From Capricornis sumatraensis (Eukaryota; Chordata; Mammalia; Artiodactyla; Bovidae), in NCBI RefSeq assembly GCF_032405125.1, contig NC_091084.1:44636501-44700500 (forward strand): 64,000 nucleotides of DNA, in the 5' to 3' direction. Within the stretch, counting starts at the first letter, position 1. Every line of letters starts with the position of its first letter. The notes below the pieces were generated by a model, which worked only from the letters and a program-made list of their open reading frames with translations, was not told the origin of the DNA and ran no database searches. Made by a program: the position numbers and the translations under genes. Below are positions 1 through 11,925 of this stretch, piece by piece.

Positions 1-266
1 GCCACTGTCTCCATTGTTTCCCCATCTCTTTGCCATGAAGTGATGGGACCAGATGCCATGATCTTCGTTTTCTGAATGTTAAGCTTTAGGCCAACTTTTT
101 CACTCTCCTCTTTCACTTTCATCAAGAGGCTCTTTAGTTCTTCTTCACTTTCTGCCATAAGGGTGGTGTTATCTGCATATCTGAGGTTATTGATATTTCT
201 CCCAGCAATCTTGATTCCAGCTTGTGCTTCCTCCAGCCCAGCGTTTCTCATGATGTACTCTGCATA
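1..266 (-). mobile_element. BovB LINE fragment (reverse-transcriptase part)
   Basis: Read on the minus strand this is the BovB ORF2 stretch around the YADD reverse-transcriptase box, matching other BovB copies in this window (26464-26715 and 52130-52372). It is cut by the window's left edge and changes abruptly to L1-like sequence near 266. No intact protein remains; the open frame on the opposite strand is a shadow. Confidence 0.85.
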
Positions 267-905
267 ATAGCCATTCTAATAATGAAGTTACAGCTCACTG
301 TGGTTTTCATTTGCATTTCTCTGATTATTAACAATATGGAGTACCTTTTCATATACCTGTTGGCCATGTCTATGTCTTTGAAAAAAATGTTCAGTTACTT
401 TGCCTGTTTTTTAATTGAGTTATTTGGTCTTTTTTGCTCTTGAGTTGTATGAGGTCCTTGAATATTTTGGCTAGGAACCCTTTATTGGATTTATGGTTTG
501 CAAATATTTTCCCCTGTTGCATAGGTTGCCTTTTCATTTTGTTGATGGTTTTCTCTGATGTGCAGAAACTTTTTAGTTCGATGTAGCCCCATTTGTTTAT
601 TTTATTTTATTTTTATTTGTTTTACTTTACAATACTGTATTGGTTTTGCCATACATCAACATGACTCTGCCCCGGGTGTACACGTGTTCCCAATCATTTG
701 TTTATATTTGCTTCTGTTGCCTTTGCTTTAAGTGTCACGTCTAAAACATGATTGCTAAGAATAATGTCCAGGAACTTACCACCTGTGTTTTCTCCTAGAA
801 GTTTTATTGCTTCAGGTCTTGTATTCAAGTCTTTAATCCAGTTTGAGTTGATTTTTGTGTATGGTATAAGACAGAAGTCATTTCATTTTTTCATTTGGAT
901 ATCCA
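267..905 (-). mobile_element. Old L1 ORF2/3' fragment, antisense
   Basis: The + strand shows the reverse complement of L1 sequence typical of old mammalian L1 ('tttgcatttctctgattatt', 'gttgatggtttt', 'ctttaatccagtttgagttg'). It is split by a 94-bp younger L1 3' end at 601-694. Confidence 0.75.
601..694 (-). mobile_element. Ruminant L1 (L1_BT-type) 3' end, 94-bp insertion
   Basis: A T-rich tail is followed by 'ttggttttgccatacatcaa', the reverse complement of the ruminant L1 3' terminus. The 11-bp direct repeat 'catttgtttat' at 590-600 and 695-705 fits a target-site duplication. It is a severely 5'-truncated copy inside an older L1. Confidence 0.75.
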
Positions 906-929
906 GTTTTCCCAGCCTGCCTTTATTTT

Positions 930-1291
930 AAAATAAAAACATAAATGTGATTCCAAAGTAATGACTTCCTTCTTATTTGCAGGGCAGCAAAGGAGACAGA
1001 CATAAAGAATAGACTTTCAGTCACTGTGGGTGAGGAAGATAGTGGGATGACCTGAGAGAGTAGTATTGAAACATATACATTACCATATGTAAAATAGAGA
1101 GCCAGTGGGAATTTGCTGTATGATGCAGGAAACCCAAAGCTGTGACAACCTAGAGGGGTGGGATAAGAAGGGAGCTGGGAAGGAGGTTTAAGAGGAAGGG
1201 AACGTGTGCTTGCCTGTGGCTCATGTTGATGCATGGCAGAAACCATCACCATATTGTAAAGTAATTATCCTCCAGTTTAAAAAAAAAAAAA
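930..1291 (+). mobile_element. Ruminant L1 (L1_BT-type) 3' end with poly(A)
   Basis: The sequence runs through the ruminant L1 3' UTR ('gccagtgggaatttgctgta', 'gacaacctagaggggtggga', 'gttgatgcatggcagaaacc') and ends in an A tract at about 1279-1291. The minus-strand open frame across it is coincidental. Confidence 0.8.
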
Positions 1292-1639
1292 CAACTAGTG
1301 TTTGCACAATAGTAAGGACACTGCCCACTGCCCTCATAGAAACTTCTTAGATAAACCTGAGTCTTCCTTGTAAAACCAAGCTGCTCTCTCCTAATATGTT
1401 ATCTTTGCTGGTGTATTCATGGATCCTGATGGTTAATATAAATTCTGTTTGTTTGCTTTTTATGGAAATGAGATGTTTCCCCCTTAGAAATGGGAGCCAC
1501 ATTTATTAGTAGCCATATCTCAGAGACCTTGTTCTACCAGTGACCTTTCTTTTTCAACTCTCTCTCCCTTGGATTTTCCTCCTTGGTGTGCGTGGGTCCC
1601 TTCTAATTCTTACAGAATCAAAGGGTTACATAGAATGTA
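1292..1639. other. Intron sequence, nothing recognised
   Basis: AT-rich SBF2 intron sequence with no exon signature, RNA gene or repeat that I recognise. Confidence 0.5.
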
Positions 1640-2300
1640 AGTATTCATCTGGCTCAGTACTACCAAGATTCATTCAGCCACCCATTTGGATGTCATAACT
1701 CTTCCTCAGCTTCCTCCCCTTTACAGCTATGAGCATTTACACTGGGGGCCTTTGTTTTACTCTACTCACTTAGACCCTCATCATGTCACCAGTAACCTCT
1801 TTGATTCACAAGTTTCTTGGCTTTTTCTCAATCTTCATTTTACTGAATTTCATGAAGCCTTCAACACCATTGGTCATTTCATCTCCTGACATCTATAGTA
1901 TTGTGCTCAGTCGCGACTGACCCTTTGTGGCCCCATCACTCTAGCCCGCCTGACTCCTTTGCCCATGGAATTTTCCAGGCAAGAATACTGGAGTGGGGTG
2001 CCATTTCCTACTCCAGGGGATCTTCCTGACCCAAGGATCAAACCTGTGTCTCTTGCGTCTCCTGCATTGGCAGGTAGATTCTTTACCACTAGTACCACCT
2101 GGGAAGCCTGACATCTGTAGTATTGCTTTCTTCTAATTTCTTTCCCATCTTGATTTTCCTTTATTCCTTCTATATAAGCATATATCTTCCCCAGGTTTCT
2201 GTCTTTAGCTGCTTCTCCTCATTCCTCTCTCTCCATTTTCCTAGCAGCTGAACCATTTTACATTCCCGCCGAGATTCCCTGACTTTCCCATTCCCCAACA
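1640..2300 (+). mobile_element. Possible degraded L2 ORF fragment (tentative)
   Basis: Stretches around 1800-1885 and 2130-2240 resemble L2 coding sequence in sense orientation (an 'EAFNTIGHF'-like segment recalling the AFDTVDH reverse-transcriptase motif, then a C/T-rich stretch). A Bov-tA SINE interrupts it. This is only a visual resemblance; it may be unique sequence. Confidence 0.3.
1904..2108 (-). mobile_element. Bov-tA SINE, antisense
   Basis: Read on the minus strand it begins with the tRNA-like head (ggcttcccaggtggtgctag) with a B-box-like segment, followed by the Bov-A body. It is flanked by a 17-bp target duplication, 1887-1903 and 2109-2125, with one mismatch (tgacatctatagtattg / tgacatctgtagtattg). 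Confidence 0.92.
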
Positions 2301-2811
2301 TTTCACCCATAGGGTTTTGGCATTATTGATATTTCTTGCCTGATCCATAACAAAATTTTACATGCAAACTCTTCATAGGTAACACTAAGAAAAAATACAC
2401 TATTTCAATTATAACATACATCCCAGTCTTAGAGAAGTTAAAATGTGGAGGGAAAAGGTATATCTTTGGTTCAGTGAAATGCAATAACTGAATATATTTA
2501 AACCCCCTCCAAAATTTTTTGGACAAATTGCACAGCTGTGAACATAAACGGGAAAGTAAAAGTAGCTACTCACCAATAGTGTATGAAAATATCTTTCTCA
2601 AATGTATTTTTACATCAAAAGAATGTGCTTTAGGACAGTATTTTTTTCCAGCTCTTTTTTCACAATTATCTTGGTAAGTCTTAATGACAATTTAGAATAA
2701 AATAAAGACCCCTTAGTACAGTAAATAATGTATCATAGATTTTTGTTTCCGTATAATTGTGATTTCTGATAAATGCCCTAATAATGCTCATTTCTCTTTG
2801 TTTTCTTTCAG
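2301..2811 (+). other. SBF2: End of SBF2 intron with splice acceptor
   Basis: Unique AT-rich sequence leading to a pyrimidine-rich tract (2791-2809) and an AG acceptor at 2810-2811 for the first exon of the window. Confidence 0.7.
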
Positions 2812-2880
2812 GATTGTTCCAGTTTAGAAGAATATAACATTGCTGCAGCATTACTCCCTCTGACTAGTGCTTTCTATAGG
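2812..2880 (+). CDS. SBF2: SBF2 coding exon (69 nt), DENN-GRAM linker
   Basis: This exon encodes 23 residues including EEYNIAAALLPL, which I recognise as SBF2/MTMR13 sequence just ahead of the SBF2-specific domain. SBF2 is a catalytically inactive myotubularin (pseudophosphatase) of about 1,850 residues with DENN, GRAM, myotubularin-like and C-terminal PH domains. It partners the active phosphatase MTMR2 in endosomal phosphoinositide control and its DENN module acts on Rab GTPases; loss in humans causes Charcot-Marie-Tooth type 4B2. Visible here: acceptor TTTTCTTTCAG, an open frame of whole codons (phase 0 to 0), and a consensus donor GTAAGT at 2881. The exon is too short to score as an open frame alone; the call rests on the peptide, the splice sites and in-phase joining to the next exon 52.4 kb away. 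Family facts are general knowledge, not seen here. Confidence 0.93.
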
Positions 2881-5454
2881 GTAAGTTTTAATGGTCTATA
2901 TATAAGTTATTTTGATTTATATAAATGTATTCAGCTTGATTTAACATGGAACTACATCAGTCCCATCTCATGACTATATCTAAGACACATCTGTGGTTAT
3001 ATTTATTATAACACTTGTTGCATACTATGTGTAAAAAATGAAATACATGTTAAATTATCTCCTAAGATATAACCCCACCACTCTATCCCTACTTCATTGT
3101 TCTTTAGAGCAACCTAATAACCTGAAATTATGTATTGTTTAGTTTATATTTGACTGCTCTCTGCCACCAAAGAAAACAAATTTGGTGGGATATTATTATA
3201 TATATTATATATTGTCTGTCTTATTCATTGCTATATCCCAATGTTAATAAGTTTCTGCTGAATGAGTGAATGAACGAATGAACATGCTAGATAAATAAAT
3301 GTAAGGCAGAAATTAGAGATAAACTCCACTGGCAACTTCTGTGAACCTTCTTAAAATTTTCTGGAGTGTTCAGTGCTTTTCTTAAAGCTATCACATATTG
3401 TGGTTCTCCTGTCATGCCTTTCAAAGAGATTGATTCTTATGGCAAACAATGCAGCAAACTCTTATTCTCTCTTTTCCTGTGAAGACTTGTAAGGAGTTAC
3501 ATAGCCACACTCTGAAGAGCACATTGATTACGTCCATTGAAATATACAGTAGGAAACAAGAAACCTGTGGCAGCCAGCTATGTGCAGTTAGCCTCAGGAA
3601 GCCCAGGACTTCAGACAGGTGTTGTGGAAGGAATTCTAGCTTAAGCTACTCCCTGTTTCATGGACTCTGAGTCAAGAGAGATTATCAGATATTCCCGGAT
3701 CTGTTTTAGTGGAGAACTAACTAGGCGTCAGATAAAGTGCTTTAGGTGATTCATAAAAATGATCCATGCCCTTAGATGCTGGCAGATTCTCTTGCTCTTT
3801 TTGTTCTGCCTTTTTGTTTCATCCACCATTTCTGACTGATGAGGTCTAGTCCTCTTCCTGCACTTAGTATGTGCTCAATAAATATTTCTCTTTTTTTTTT
3901 TAAGATGTCTTGATAAGACCAATTTTTAAAAAACTTTACTTCAAATGGTTTGTCCACAGTCTCTGAGTTAAAAGTCTTAACCCAAACATTCTCCATAATC
4001 AAGAGCCCTTTCTCTGCTGTAAAGTCACTGCATATTCCTTTTTCTTCCTCCTTACCTTCCCATCCTCTTCAAAAACAGAAAATGAAATTTATGAGACTCA
4101 CACTTCTGAGATCTGGCAGGTCATACTGAGCATCCTCAGGAAACAGGGACAAATCTCAAAAATTTTAATCAAATGAATTTGGCTTTAGAAACTAATGACA
4201 ACTAGCTGGAGCTTGGGCATTATCTTTTGGTTTTCCCTTAACTGGTCTCCAGGCCCACTCTAGTTTTTCTTAACTGCATACATACCATTCTTCTCTGAAC
4301 TCTGCTTAGTGGTTCTTCATCTTATTCCTCTCCTAACATGAAGAACAATGTTACAAAAATAGGTCAGGCTCTCCTGTGTCTTAAACCACCAAGGAAATTT
4401 GTCTCCATATCCCAGAGTAACCAGAAAACTTTCTTCTAACTAGCCTTCATGTGGGCCCTCACATGGGCATTTGTTAAAGAAAACAGCATTTTAAAATTTT
4501 CCCACTTTAACATCTCAGATATTTATTTCTATATAATATCTACATTTAAAAAGTAAGAATTGTAGGGAAAATAAGAACCGGCAGTAGAAACTCAATTGCT
4601 TAAGAAATCCAAACTACTGAAGACTTTTTTTAAGCTGGATTATTAACCTTAAGCTGGATTATTATTATTACAGTGTGTGTTAGCGAGGGTTTGATCATCA
4701 AGCAAAAACACCATGAGTGATAGGAAGTAAGGAATCTATTGTAGGGACCAGCTTTTATATTGTTATAGAAGCTGGAGAAGAAGTTTATGGAAAGCTTCAA
4801 ATTAGGGTCTACCTGTTGGCCTGATGTCACTGTAGGTCATCAGGGCAGCAGTCAGGAAGAAATGCTGGGCATGACAGAGGGAAGAACAAGGGCAAAGTAA
4901 AATCTGTGTATGTCTCTCATGTCCTCTAACCTCAGGGAAGGAGGTGACCTGAAAAAGAAGCCATGTTGTTGGCCATCAGGCTACATTGGGAGTAGCTAAT
5001 GGAAGAGATCCAATAGGAACTGGAAGAAATGTGAGCCTGGTTCTTCCCACACATTAAGATGATCCAGCAGATTAGTTATAAAAGTGTATGAGATACAGCA
5101 CTGACCTTCAGAGTGTAGTGGGCACTGCTTCATTTTTGCCTTCCAAATCTTAGACACATTTCTCTGTCGTTAACCCTAACCTGGACTCATGGGGCAAGGA
5201 GGGTTCTGGGAAATATAGTTCTAGCTTAGCTTAGTTTACACAGTGCAAAAGCATTACACTGTGTTTTTTGTTTGTTTGTTTCATGCATGTGTTTAATGCA
5301 GTTAGTTAACAAGCAGGGATGCGTGCCATGCTTTTCTCTGTGTTATCAAACTTAATAATACAGACTTACATTCTATGGTGAGTTTATAGATTTAATTCTT
5401 TATTGTTGGCTTGGCTTGATTTTACTTGGTTTGTTTTGGTTTAATTTGGGCATG
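2881..5454 (+). other. Start of the 52.4-kb SBF2 intron
   Basis: The intron runs 2881-55273. This first part is mostly unrecognised AT-rich sequence. Small L2-like 3' ends are suggested at 3209-3280 (ending in tgaatgagtgaatgaacg) and 3835-3893 (gctcaataaatattt). No exon with conserved protein content was seen. Confidence 0.55.
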
Positions 5455-6100
5455 AATTACTCAAGGTCCAGTCAGGAGCCAGAAACCATAACAGTAATAT
5501 GAGCAGGAAAATTTTAATGTAAGGAGTTGTTAAGTAGTAATAGGGGATTAACTACTAAAAAGTACAGAGGATTTTAAAGAATACAGAAACAGCAGATAAA
5601 GGGAGCAGCTTGTCTAAGGTTCAGGCAGAATACCCACAAAGGAGCAAATTTGGAGAGGGCCACTCTCCAACAAGACTGGGATTCAGACCTTGTTGGAGAG
5701 GCATTGCTGTGACTGCTGGATGACACTGAAGTAAAGTTCACTGAGGGGGCGCAGGCTTGGACTGGCAAACAGGATACTGCCTACTGGAGTCCTCGCAAGG
5801 CTTGCTAGGAAGCCGCCACCTCTGGGGCACCACTGAAACTTGCCAAGTGGCGAGCGCGTCTGGGTGTCCCACACACAACTAGCAGGAACAAGAAGGAAAG
5901 AGCACACCAGAACCAGGAAAAGACCAATTCATACTGTAGTGTCCCAACTGACAAAGCTTACTATATTGTGCCAGCTGGCAAAGGAAAAAACTTTGACAGG
6001 TCCAGCTGCATTACCATGAAGCAAAGCAAAGGCAAGTAGATCTGGAGGAGAGAGGCTCTGCATTGATACCCAGCAGACAGGGTTAAGGAGTAGATCATAT
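5455..6100. repeat. Probable ancient interspersed repeat, family not named
   Basis: This block ('ggtccagtcaggagccagaa', later 'agagcacaccagaaccagg' and 'gccagctggcaaagg') has the look of an old mammalian dispersed repeat and is more GC-rich than its surroundings. I cannot assign a family. Two short minus-strand frames here have no recognisable protein content. Confidence 0.35.
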
Positions 6101-6566
6101 TGATTCTTAGATACTTTCTGAGTTTCTGTCTTACGGGAAATTATTGCTGATTTGTTAATTCAGGAAAATTCTGTAGATGTAAATTACATTATCCTGGCCT
6201 CTGATTGCACATGCACATGAGCCATCCTCATACTCTTTAAAGGGTGTAAATTCCTGAGTCTTGCTCAGCATTGCTTCAGAAAATGGACTCAGCTACTTGT
6301 CTTGCTTAAACTTGCTTTGAAAATATTTTTTAATAACATTTATTAGTCTTTTTTTTTCAATGCACCAGGAGTTTACTGAGCATCTCAACAAAAAAGGTTA
6401 CTATACCAGACAACATCTTGGGCAACAAGATGAACAAAACATTGATGGGGCCACTAGGAACTTATATTAGTCTTTATAATGTAATAAATAATAAACAAGC
6501 AGGTCCACAGTTTCATCAGTCAGGTAGACATTTTCTTAAAGTAGTATATATGCATGGTTAGAAAGT

Positions 6567-6755
6567 TCATCCCTGATAGCTCAGCTGGTAAAGAATCCGC
6601 CTGCAATGCGGGAGACCTGGGTTCAATCCCTGGGTTGGGAAGATCCCCTGGAAAAGGGAAAGGCTGCCCACTCCAGTATTCTGGCCTGGAGAATTCCATG
6701 GACTGTATAGTCTACAGGGTCGCAGAGAGTCGGACACGACTGAGCGACTTTCACT
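6567..6755 (+). mobile_element. Bov-tA SINE, sense
   Basis: A tRNA-like head (gctcagctggtaaagaatcc ... gttcaatccctggg) is followed by the Bov-A body ending in 'gacacgactgagcgacttt'. The open frames on both strands across it are read-through of the SINE. Confidence 0.92.
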
Positions 6756-6799
6756 CACGTACAGAGAGATAGAAAATGCAAAAGAAACACTCATTTTCC

Positions 6800-7070
6800 C
6801 ACCTCTACTCCATTTCTTCTGACAATTGGTTTCCTCCTAGGGGAAAAAAAAGTTGTGTATTTTTGCTAGGATATACAGATAAAATTATTTTTTAACTAAA
6901 GTGATCATACTATGTTCTCACCTTGCTTTTTTCACTTAGTATATTTTGGAGATCCTTCTATATACCTGATTAATATATAGCATATGTACCTAATTATTTT
7001 TAGTGACTGCATATATGTATCCATATATATGTCTTTTTAATAGTGGAACTCAAAGCCTGCTCTGAGTAAG
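6800..7070 (-). mobile_element. Old LINE 3' fragment, antisense (tentative)
   Basis: Phrases such as 'cttgcttttttcacttagta' resemble the antisense 3' region of old L1-type elements. Divergence is high and the family is uncertain. Confidence 0.4.
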
Positions 7071-7242
7071 ATGGTGGGAGAAATGATGGATCAGGTGCCT
7101 ATGTTGTTGTTGTTGTGTTTTTTTAATATATCAGCTATTTTTTAAAAATTGAAGTATAGTTGATTCACAATATTAGTGAATTAGTGTTAGTTTCAGATGT
7201 ACAGCAGAGTGATTTTTCTTTTCAGGTTATACCCATTGAGTT

Positions 7243-7336
7243 ATTGTTGTTTTTGTTTAGTCACTAAGTTGTATCCAACTCTTTTGCAGCCCCAGGGACT
7301 GTAGCCCGCCAAGCTCCCCTGTCCATGGGATTACAA
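7243..7336 (-). mobile_element. Truncated Bov SINE nested in L1
   Basis: Only the 3' body remains, antisense: 'tttagtcactaagttgtatc' through 'ctgtccatgggatt'. It interrupts the L1 3' UTR sequence. Confidence 0.8.
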
Positions 7337-8024
7337 GATATTTGATATAATCCCCTGTGCTATACTGTAAATGCTGTTGTTCATCTACGTTATATATAGT
7401 AATTTGTGTCCTTCCTTCCTCCCCTTTGGTAACCATAAGTTTGTTTTCTATATCTGTGGTTCTGTTTCTGTTTTATATATAGATTCATTTGTATTATTAT
7501 TAGATTCCACATATATGTGATACCATATAGTATTTGTCTTTCTCCATCTGACTTATTTCATGAAGTATAATATTCACTACATCCATCTGTTTTACTACAA
7601 ATGGTAGTATTTCTTTCTTTTATGGCTGCATACTATTCCACTGTGTGTATATATACACACCGTTTCTTCTTAAGCCAATTGTCTGTTGATGGGCATATGA
7701 GTTGTTTCCATGTCTTGGCTTTTGTAAATAGTACTGCTGTGAACATCAGGGTGCATGCATCTTTTTGAATTATAGTTTTCATTTTTTTCAGGTATATACC
7801 CAGGAGTGGGATTATAGGATCATACGGTAGCTCTAATTTTAGTTTTTTAAGAAACTTCCTTACTGTCTTCCATAGTGGCTGCACAAATTTACATTCCCAC
7901 CAATAGAGTACAAGGATTTCTTCCCTTTTCTCCACATCCTCTCCAGCATTTATTATTCATAAACTTCGATGATAGTTATTCTACCCAATGTGGGATGATA
8001 CTTCACTGTGGCTTTGATATCCAT

Positions 8025-8238
8025 GGGGCTTCCCTGGTGGCTCAGAGGTTAAAGCGTCTGCCTGCAGTGTGGGAGACCTGGGTTCAATCCCTGGGTCGGA
8101 AAGATCCCCTGGAGAAGGAAATGGCAACCCACTCCAGTATTCTTGCCTGGAGAATCCCATAGACAGAGGAGCCTGGTGGGCTACAGTCCACGGGGTTGCA
8201 AAGAGTTGGACACGACTGCTTTCGCTTTCGCTTTCGCT
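8025..8238 (+). mobile_element. Bov-tA SINE with TTTCGC tail, nested in L1
   Basis: A complete tRNA-like head and Bov-A body, ending in three TTTCGC hexamers (about 8219-8238). It is inserted in the antisense L1 between '...tttgatatccat' and 'atccgtttctctag'. The 'AFAFAFA' peptide in one frame is translation of the hexamer tail. Confidence 0.92.
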
Positions 8239-9240
8239 ATCCGTTTCTCTAGTAATTATCAGTGTCAAACATCTTTTCAAGTGTCTCTTCACCATCGTAT
8301 GTCTTCTTTGGGAAAATTTCTATGTAGGGCTTCTGCCCATTTTTTTGATCGAATTGTTTGTTTTTTCAATAATGAGTAATATAAGCTGTTTATATATTTT
8401 GGATATTAATCCCTTGTCAGTCACATCATTTGCAAATATTTTCTCCCATTTCATAGGCTGTCTTTTCATTTTGTTGATGGTTTCCTTTGCTGTGCAAAAG
8501 CTTTCAAGTTTGATTAGGTTCCATTTGTTTGGTTTTGCTTTTATTTCTTTTGCATTGTGAGACTGACATAAGAAAATATTGCTACAATTTATGTCAGATA
8601 ATATTTTGCCTATATTCTCTTCTAGGAATTTTAGGGCATCATGGCTTATATTTAGGTCTTTAACCCATTCTGAGTTTATTCATTTTCCTATATGATGTAA
8701 GGGAGTGTTCTAATTTCATTGATTTACACATAGCTGTTCCAGATTTCCCAACACGATTTATTGAAGAGATTGTCTTTTATCCATTGTATATTCTTGCCTC
8801 TTTTATCATAGATTAATTGACTGCAGATGTTCAGGCTTATTTCTGGGCTCTCTGTTCTGTTGCATTGATTTATATGTCTGTTTTTGTGCCAGTACCACAC
8901 TGTTTTGATTATTATAGCTTTGTAATATGGTCTGAAGTGTGGATGGGTTATTCCTCCAGGTCTGTCGTTCTTCCTCAGGATTGCTTGGTAATTCTGGGCT
9001 TTTTATGATTCCATATAAATTTTAGAAATCTTTGTTCTAGTTCTGTGAAAAATGTCATAGGTATTTTGATAGAGGTTCATTAAATCTGTGGATTGCTTTA
9101 GGTATTATGGCCATTTTAACAATATTAATTCTTTCAATCTAAGAGTATGGAATATCTTCCCATTTCTTTGAATCATTTTCAGTTTCCTTTATCAGTGGTT
9201 TCTAGTTTTCAGGATGTATAGTTTCTTTTTAATTTAAAAA

Positions 9241-9907
9241 ATAATTATGCATATACTTACCCTTCTCATAAAAGTAGAGTGTTTTATTGGCCCAGATTAA
9301 ACACATCTCTCTTTTAGAGCTTTGCTTAGACTAAAAGATGTACCACTTTTGACATTATCTATATGAGATCTTTGGGAATTTGTTACACCACGGCCACTAT
9401 AAATTTAGAGGGTTTTTTTTTTTTCCTCTACAGTTCTTTCACACCTTTTTCTACTTTAAGAAACTTGTATTTAATGTGTTTTTAACTTATGAAGCCTTTC
9501 TTGAAGGTAGTACCTTAATAACTAGGTTTAAATTATTAAGGTTACTTTTATGGTGAAAAAAGTAATTTTTACATTTTATTACATTTATTGTTTATATGGT
9601 GCTTTCATTCTCAGTTTAGAAGACATTTTTTAGGTATGCCAAACACTGTGCTTATGTTTGTTGCTGAGTTACAGGTGAATAACATGGTCCTTACCCTCAA
9701 GAAACATACTGTCTAATGTTATATCTTTTAATTAACTACTGACAGAGGAACTCTTTCACAGTTATTGAATAACATTGGGCTACTCTTTGTTTACTTAGAT
9801 CCTTTTTATTCAAAGATCATGTTAAATGAAGAACCATGTAACATGGTAGCAACAATAAAGGCTATGAACCACCATTTAATACCTTCTCCTCAGTGACCTA
9901 TGTACCT
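9241..9907. other. Intron stretch with a short L2-like piece
   Basis: Mostly unrecognised. About 9625-9716 resembles an L2 3' segment (aaacactgtgcttatg ... ccttaccctcaagaaaca). Confidence 0.45.
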
Positions 9908-9911
9908 TAGA

Positions 9912-10117
9912 CTTGAAAGTGAAAGTGTTAGTCACTCTCTTTGAGACCCCCCTGGACTGTAGCCTGCTGGGCTTCTCTGTCCAAGGAATTCTCTAGGCAG
10001 AAATACTGGAGTGGATTGCCATTCCCTTCTCCAGAGGCTCTTCCCGACCCAGGGATGGAACGTGGATCTCCTGTATTGCAGGTGGATTCTTTACCGTCTG
10101 AGTGACCAGGGAAGCCC
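9912..10117 (-). mobile_element. Bov-tA SINE, antisense
   Basis: Antisense Bov-A body then the tRNA-like head ('ctttaccgtctgagtgacca'). A short flanking match 'accttaga' on both sides fits a target duplication. Confidence 0.9.
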
Positions 10118-10542
10118 CACCTTAGAGTTATGCTGTTGCAATTCTTAATAACTCACATAATCTGGAGAGAGCCCTATCAAAGTATGACAAATGCCTCTCA
10201 TTACTTCTGTGAGGCACATCTGTTCATTACTGATACTCAAAATGACTCACAGGAGAGATGACCCTTTCTCCTTTGGCACCAGTTGTGGTTATATTTACCC
10301 GAGGAGAAAGAGCAGCACCCTATTTACATTAAATTCAAGCACCATAAAGTGTTGCCTTACCAAATTCCAAAGATTTCCCACTGTGGATGGCACTTTGAGA
10401 ATGTTTTATTGATTGAGCTAGGTCTCATTCAGCATAAAAGCATTACTCAGGCTCTCATTCTCAGTAGAAGTAGATTTCTTCTTCAAAATTCTAGTTTCAT
10501 TTAGTACATAAAAATGTCTTTTCTAAAATCTAGTCACATGGA

Positions 10543-10842
10543 AGATTTATTTTTATTACTAGGTTTATTGAGGTATAATTTAAATACCATGAATATCCAC
10601 TCCTTTTAAGTTTCATTTCAGTGACTTTTAGTATACTTTCAGCATTGTGTAAGTATCACCACCATATTATTTTAGAACATTTCCATCACCCCCAAAAGAA
10701 ATCTCATGCCCATTTAGGCACTCTCCATTCTCTGGCAACCACTAATATACTTTCTGTCTATAAATTTGCCTTTTCTGCATATTTTATATAAATGGAATCA
10801 TATATATATTCTTTTATGTCTGACTTCTTTCACTAAACATAA
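10543..10842 (-). mobile_element. Old L1 3' UTR fragment, antisense
   Basis: 'ggtttattgaggtataattt', 'ccatcacccccaaaagaaat' and 'cactaaacataatgttttt' are typical of antisense old L1 3' sequence. Confidence 0.7.
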
Positions 10843-11010
10843 TGTTTTTAATATAAATTTATTTATTTTAATTGGAGGCTAATTACTTTACAATATTGTA
10901 TTGATTTTGCCATACATCAACATGAATCTGCCATGGGTATACACGTATTCCCCATCCTGAAGCCCCCTCCCACCTCCCTTCCTGTACCATTCCTCTGGTG
11001 TATTTGAAGT
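10843..11010 (-). mobile_element. Ruminant L1 (L1_BT-type) 3' end, antisense
   Basis: Reverse complement of the ruminant L1 terminus: 'gattttgccatacatcaaca', 'gggtatacacgtattcccca', and the C-rich 'agccccctcccacctccctt'. It abuts the older L1 piece to its left. Confidence 0.8.
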
Positions 11011-11704
11011 TCACCTATGGTTTTTTGAAGATTTCTTTAGGGCTGTTAATTATTAATGAAAAAATTTTCACACCCTGAGTACTTATGTCACCTTCTGTCA
11101 TTTTCACCCTATTTCAAATTATACCTGAATAATAATTCAAATTATTGAATTATAATTCAAATATAATATATAATTATCTTTCAGTAAATACATTAGGAAA
11201 ACATACGATTTCTCAATTTGAAGAAATATATTTAACATTTCTGTCTACATTTTATGGGTTTTTTTATATTTCCATTGCTAAATTTTAACTTTTTCTGATA
11301 CATTCTAAATGAACATCTACTAGCTTATCTCACTAAAAATTTGAGACCTAGATATCATTTCTATTTCAAAATATAAAAGCCCAAACCAGGTATATTCAGC
11401 ATGATGTGATAGGAAAATCTGAAAAATGTAATTTGTATAAACCTAGGTTACCTAATCAGTCAGAGAAGCAGAAAGTTAACATTAAAGCATGAAAAATCTC
11501 AGAATTTTCTGTTTCATCTCCTGAACAATGATCTTCCTGCCCCCAGACTCTAGCAGTAATTCTGCCCCTCAACACCTGCCCCCCAAAATAAGTGAACTAA
11601 AATCTATAATCAGTATGTTTCATATCAAAGCTTGATATCTCTTATGTAAGCCTGTGCACCTAACCGAGAATAGTAAAGAACAGAAGTCCAAAGGAATGTG
11701 ATAG
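11011..11704. other. Intron sequence, AT-rich
   Basis: Unrecognised. It holds a short perfect inverted repeat (ATAATTCAA 11132-11140 / TTGAATTAT 11145-11153) in AT-rich sequence, probably without function. Confidence 0.5.
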
Positions 11705-11925
11705 GAATAATAACATTTATTGAATTTTTGCTATGTACAAGATGCTACATTTGGTTTACTATACCTAATCCAAGTCAGTGAGTATTATTATTTCCATTTT
11801 AAGACAAAAGAAGCTATGTCTTAGAGGGAATCTGTACCACTGAGCCAGTATGTGGCAGAGCTGGAATTCAAATGCAGTTCTACTTGACTCCAAAGCCTCA
11901 TACTCTTTAACTGTGATAGGATTCC
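11705..11925 (+). mobile_element. MIR SINE, sense
   Basis: Order of MIR landmarks is kept: 'acatttattgaatttttgct', 'tattattatttccatttta', 'gccagtatgtggcagagctg', then a degenerate 'actccaaagcc'. It is old and diverged. Confidence 0.75.

Larger units (their letters stand above)
7117..9240 (-). mobile_element. L1 3' UTR and ORF2 C-terminal part, antisense
   Basis: A long antisense L1: 3' UTR-type sequence at 7140-7600 (attgaagtatagttgattca), then the reverse complement of ORF2 ending near 9230 (tctgtgccagtaccacactg type motifs). The minus-strand frame 7633-7935 keeps L1 ORF2 C-terminal features (CWWEC-like 'YWWECK', 'KLKLELPYDPIIPLLGIY'). Two Bov SINEs are nested inside. It is non-functional. 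Confidence 0.88.

Noticed and set aside
923..1252. 109-codon minus-strand open frame
   Set aside because: It is the antisense of an L1 3' UTR.
6585..6645. tRNA gene
   Set aside because: The tRNA-like box structure belongs to the head of a Bov-tA SINE; the same head recurs many times and no complete cloverleaf with anticodon arm is supported.
8069..8560. 163-codon open frame with hydrophobic segments
   Set aside because: It reads through a Bov-tA SINE into antisense L1; the hydrophobic part is the T-rich antisense strand of L1.
11132..11153. AT-rich inverted repeat as a regulatory hairpin
   Set aside because: Nine-bp AT-only-style arms in very AT-rich sequence are expected by chance.
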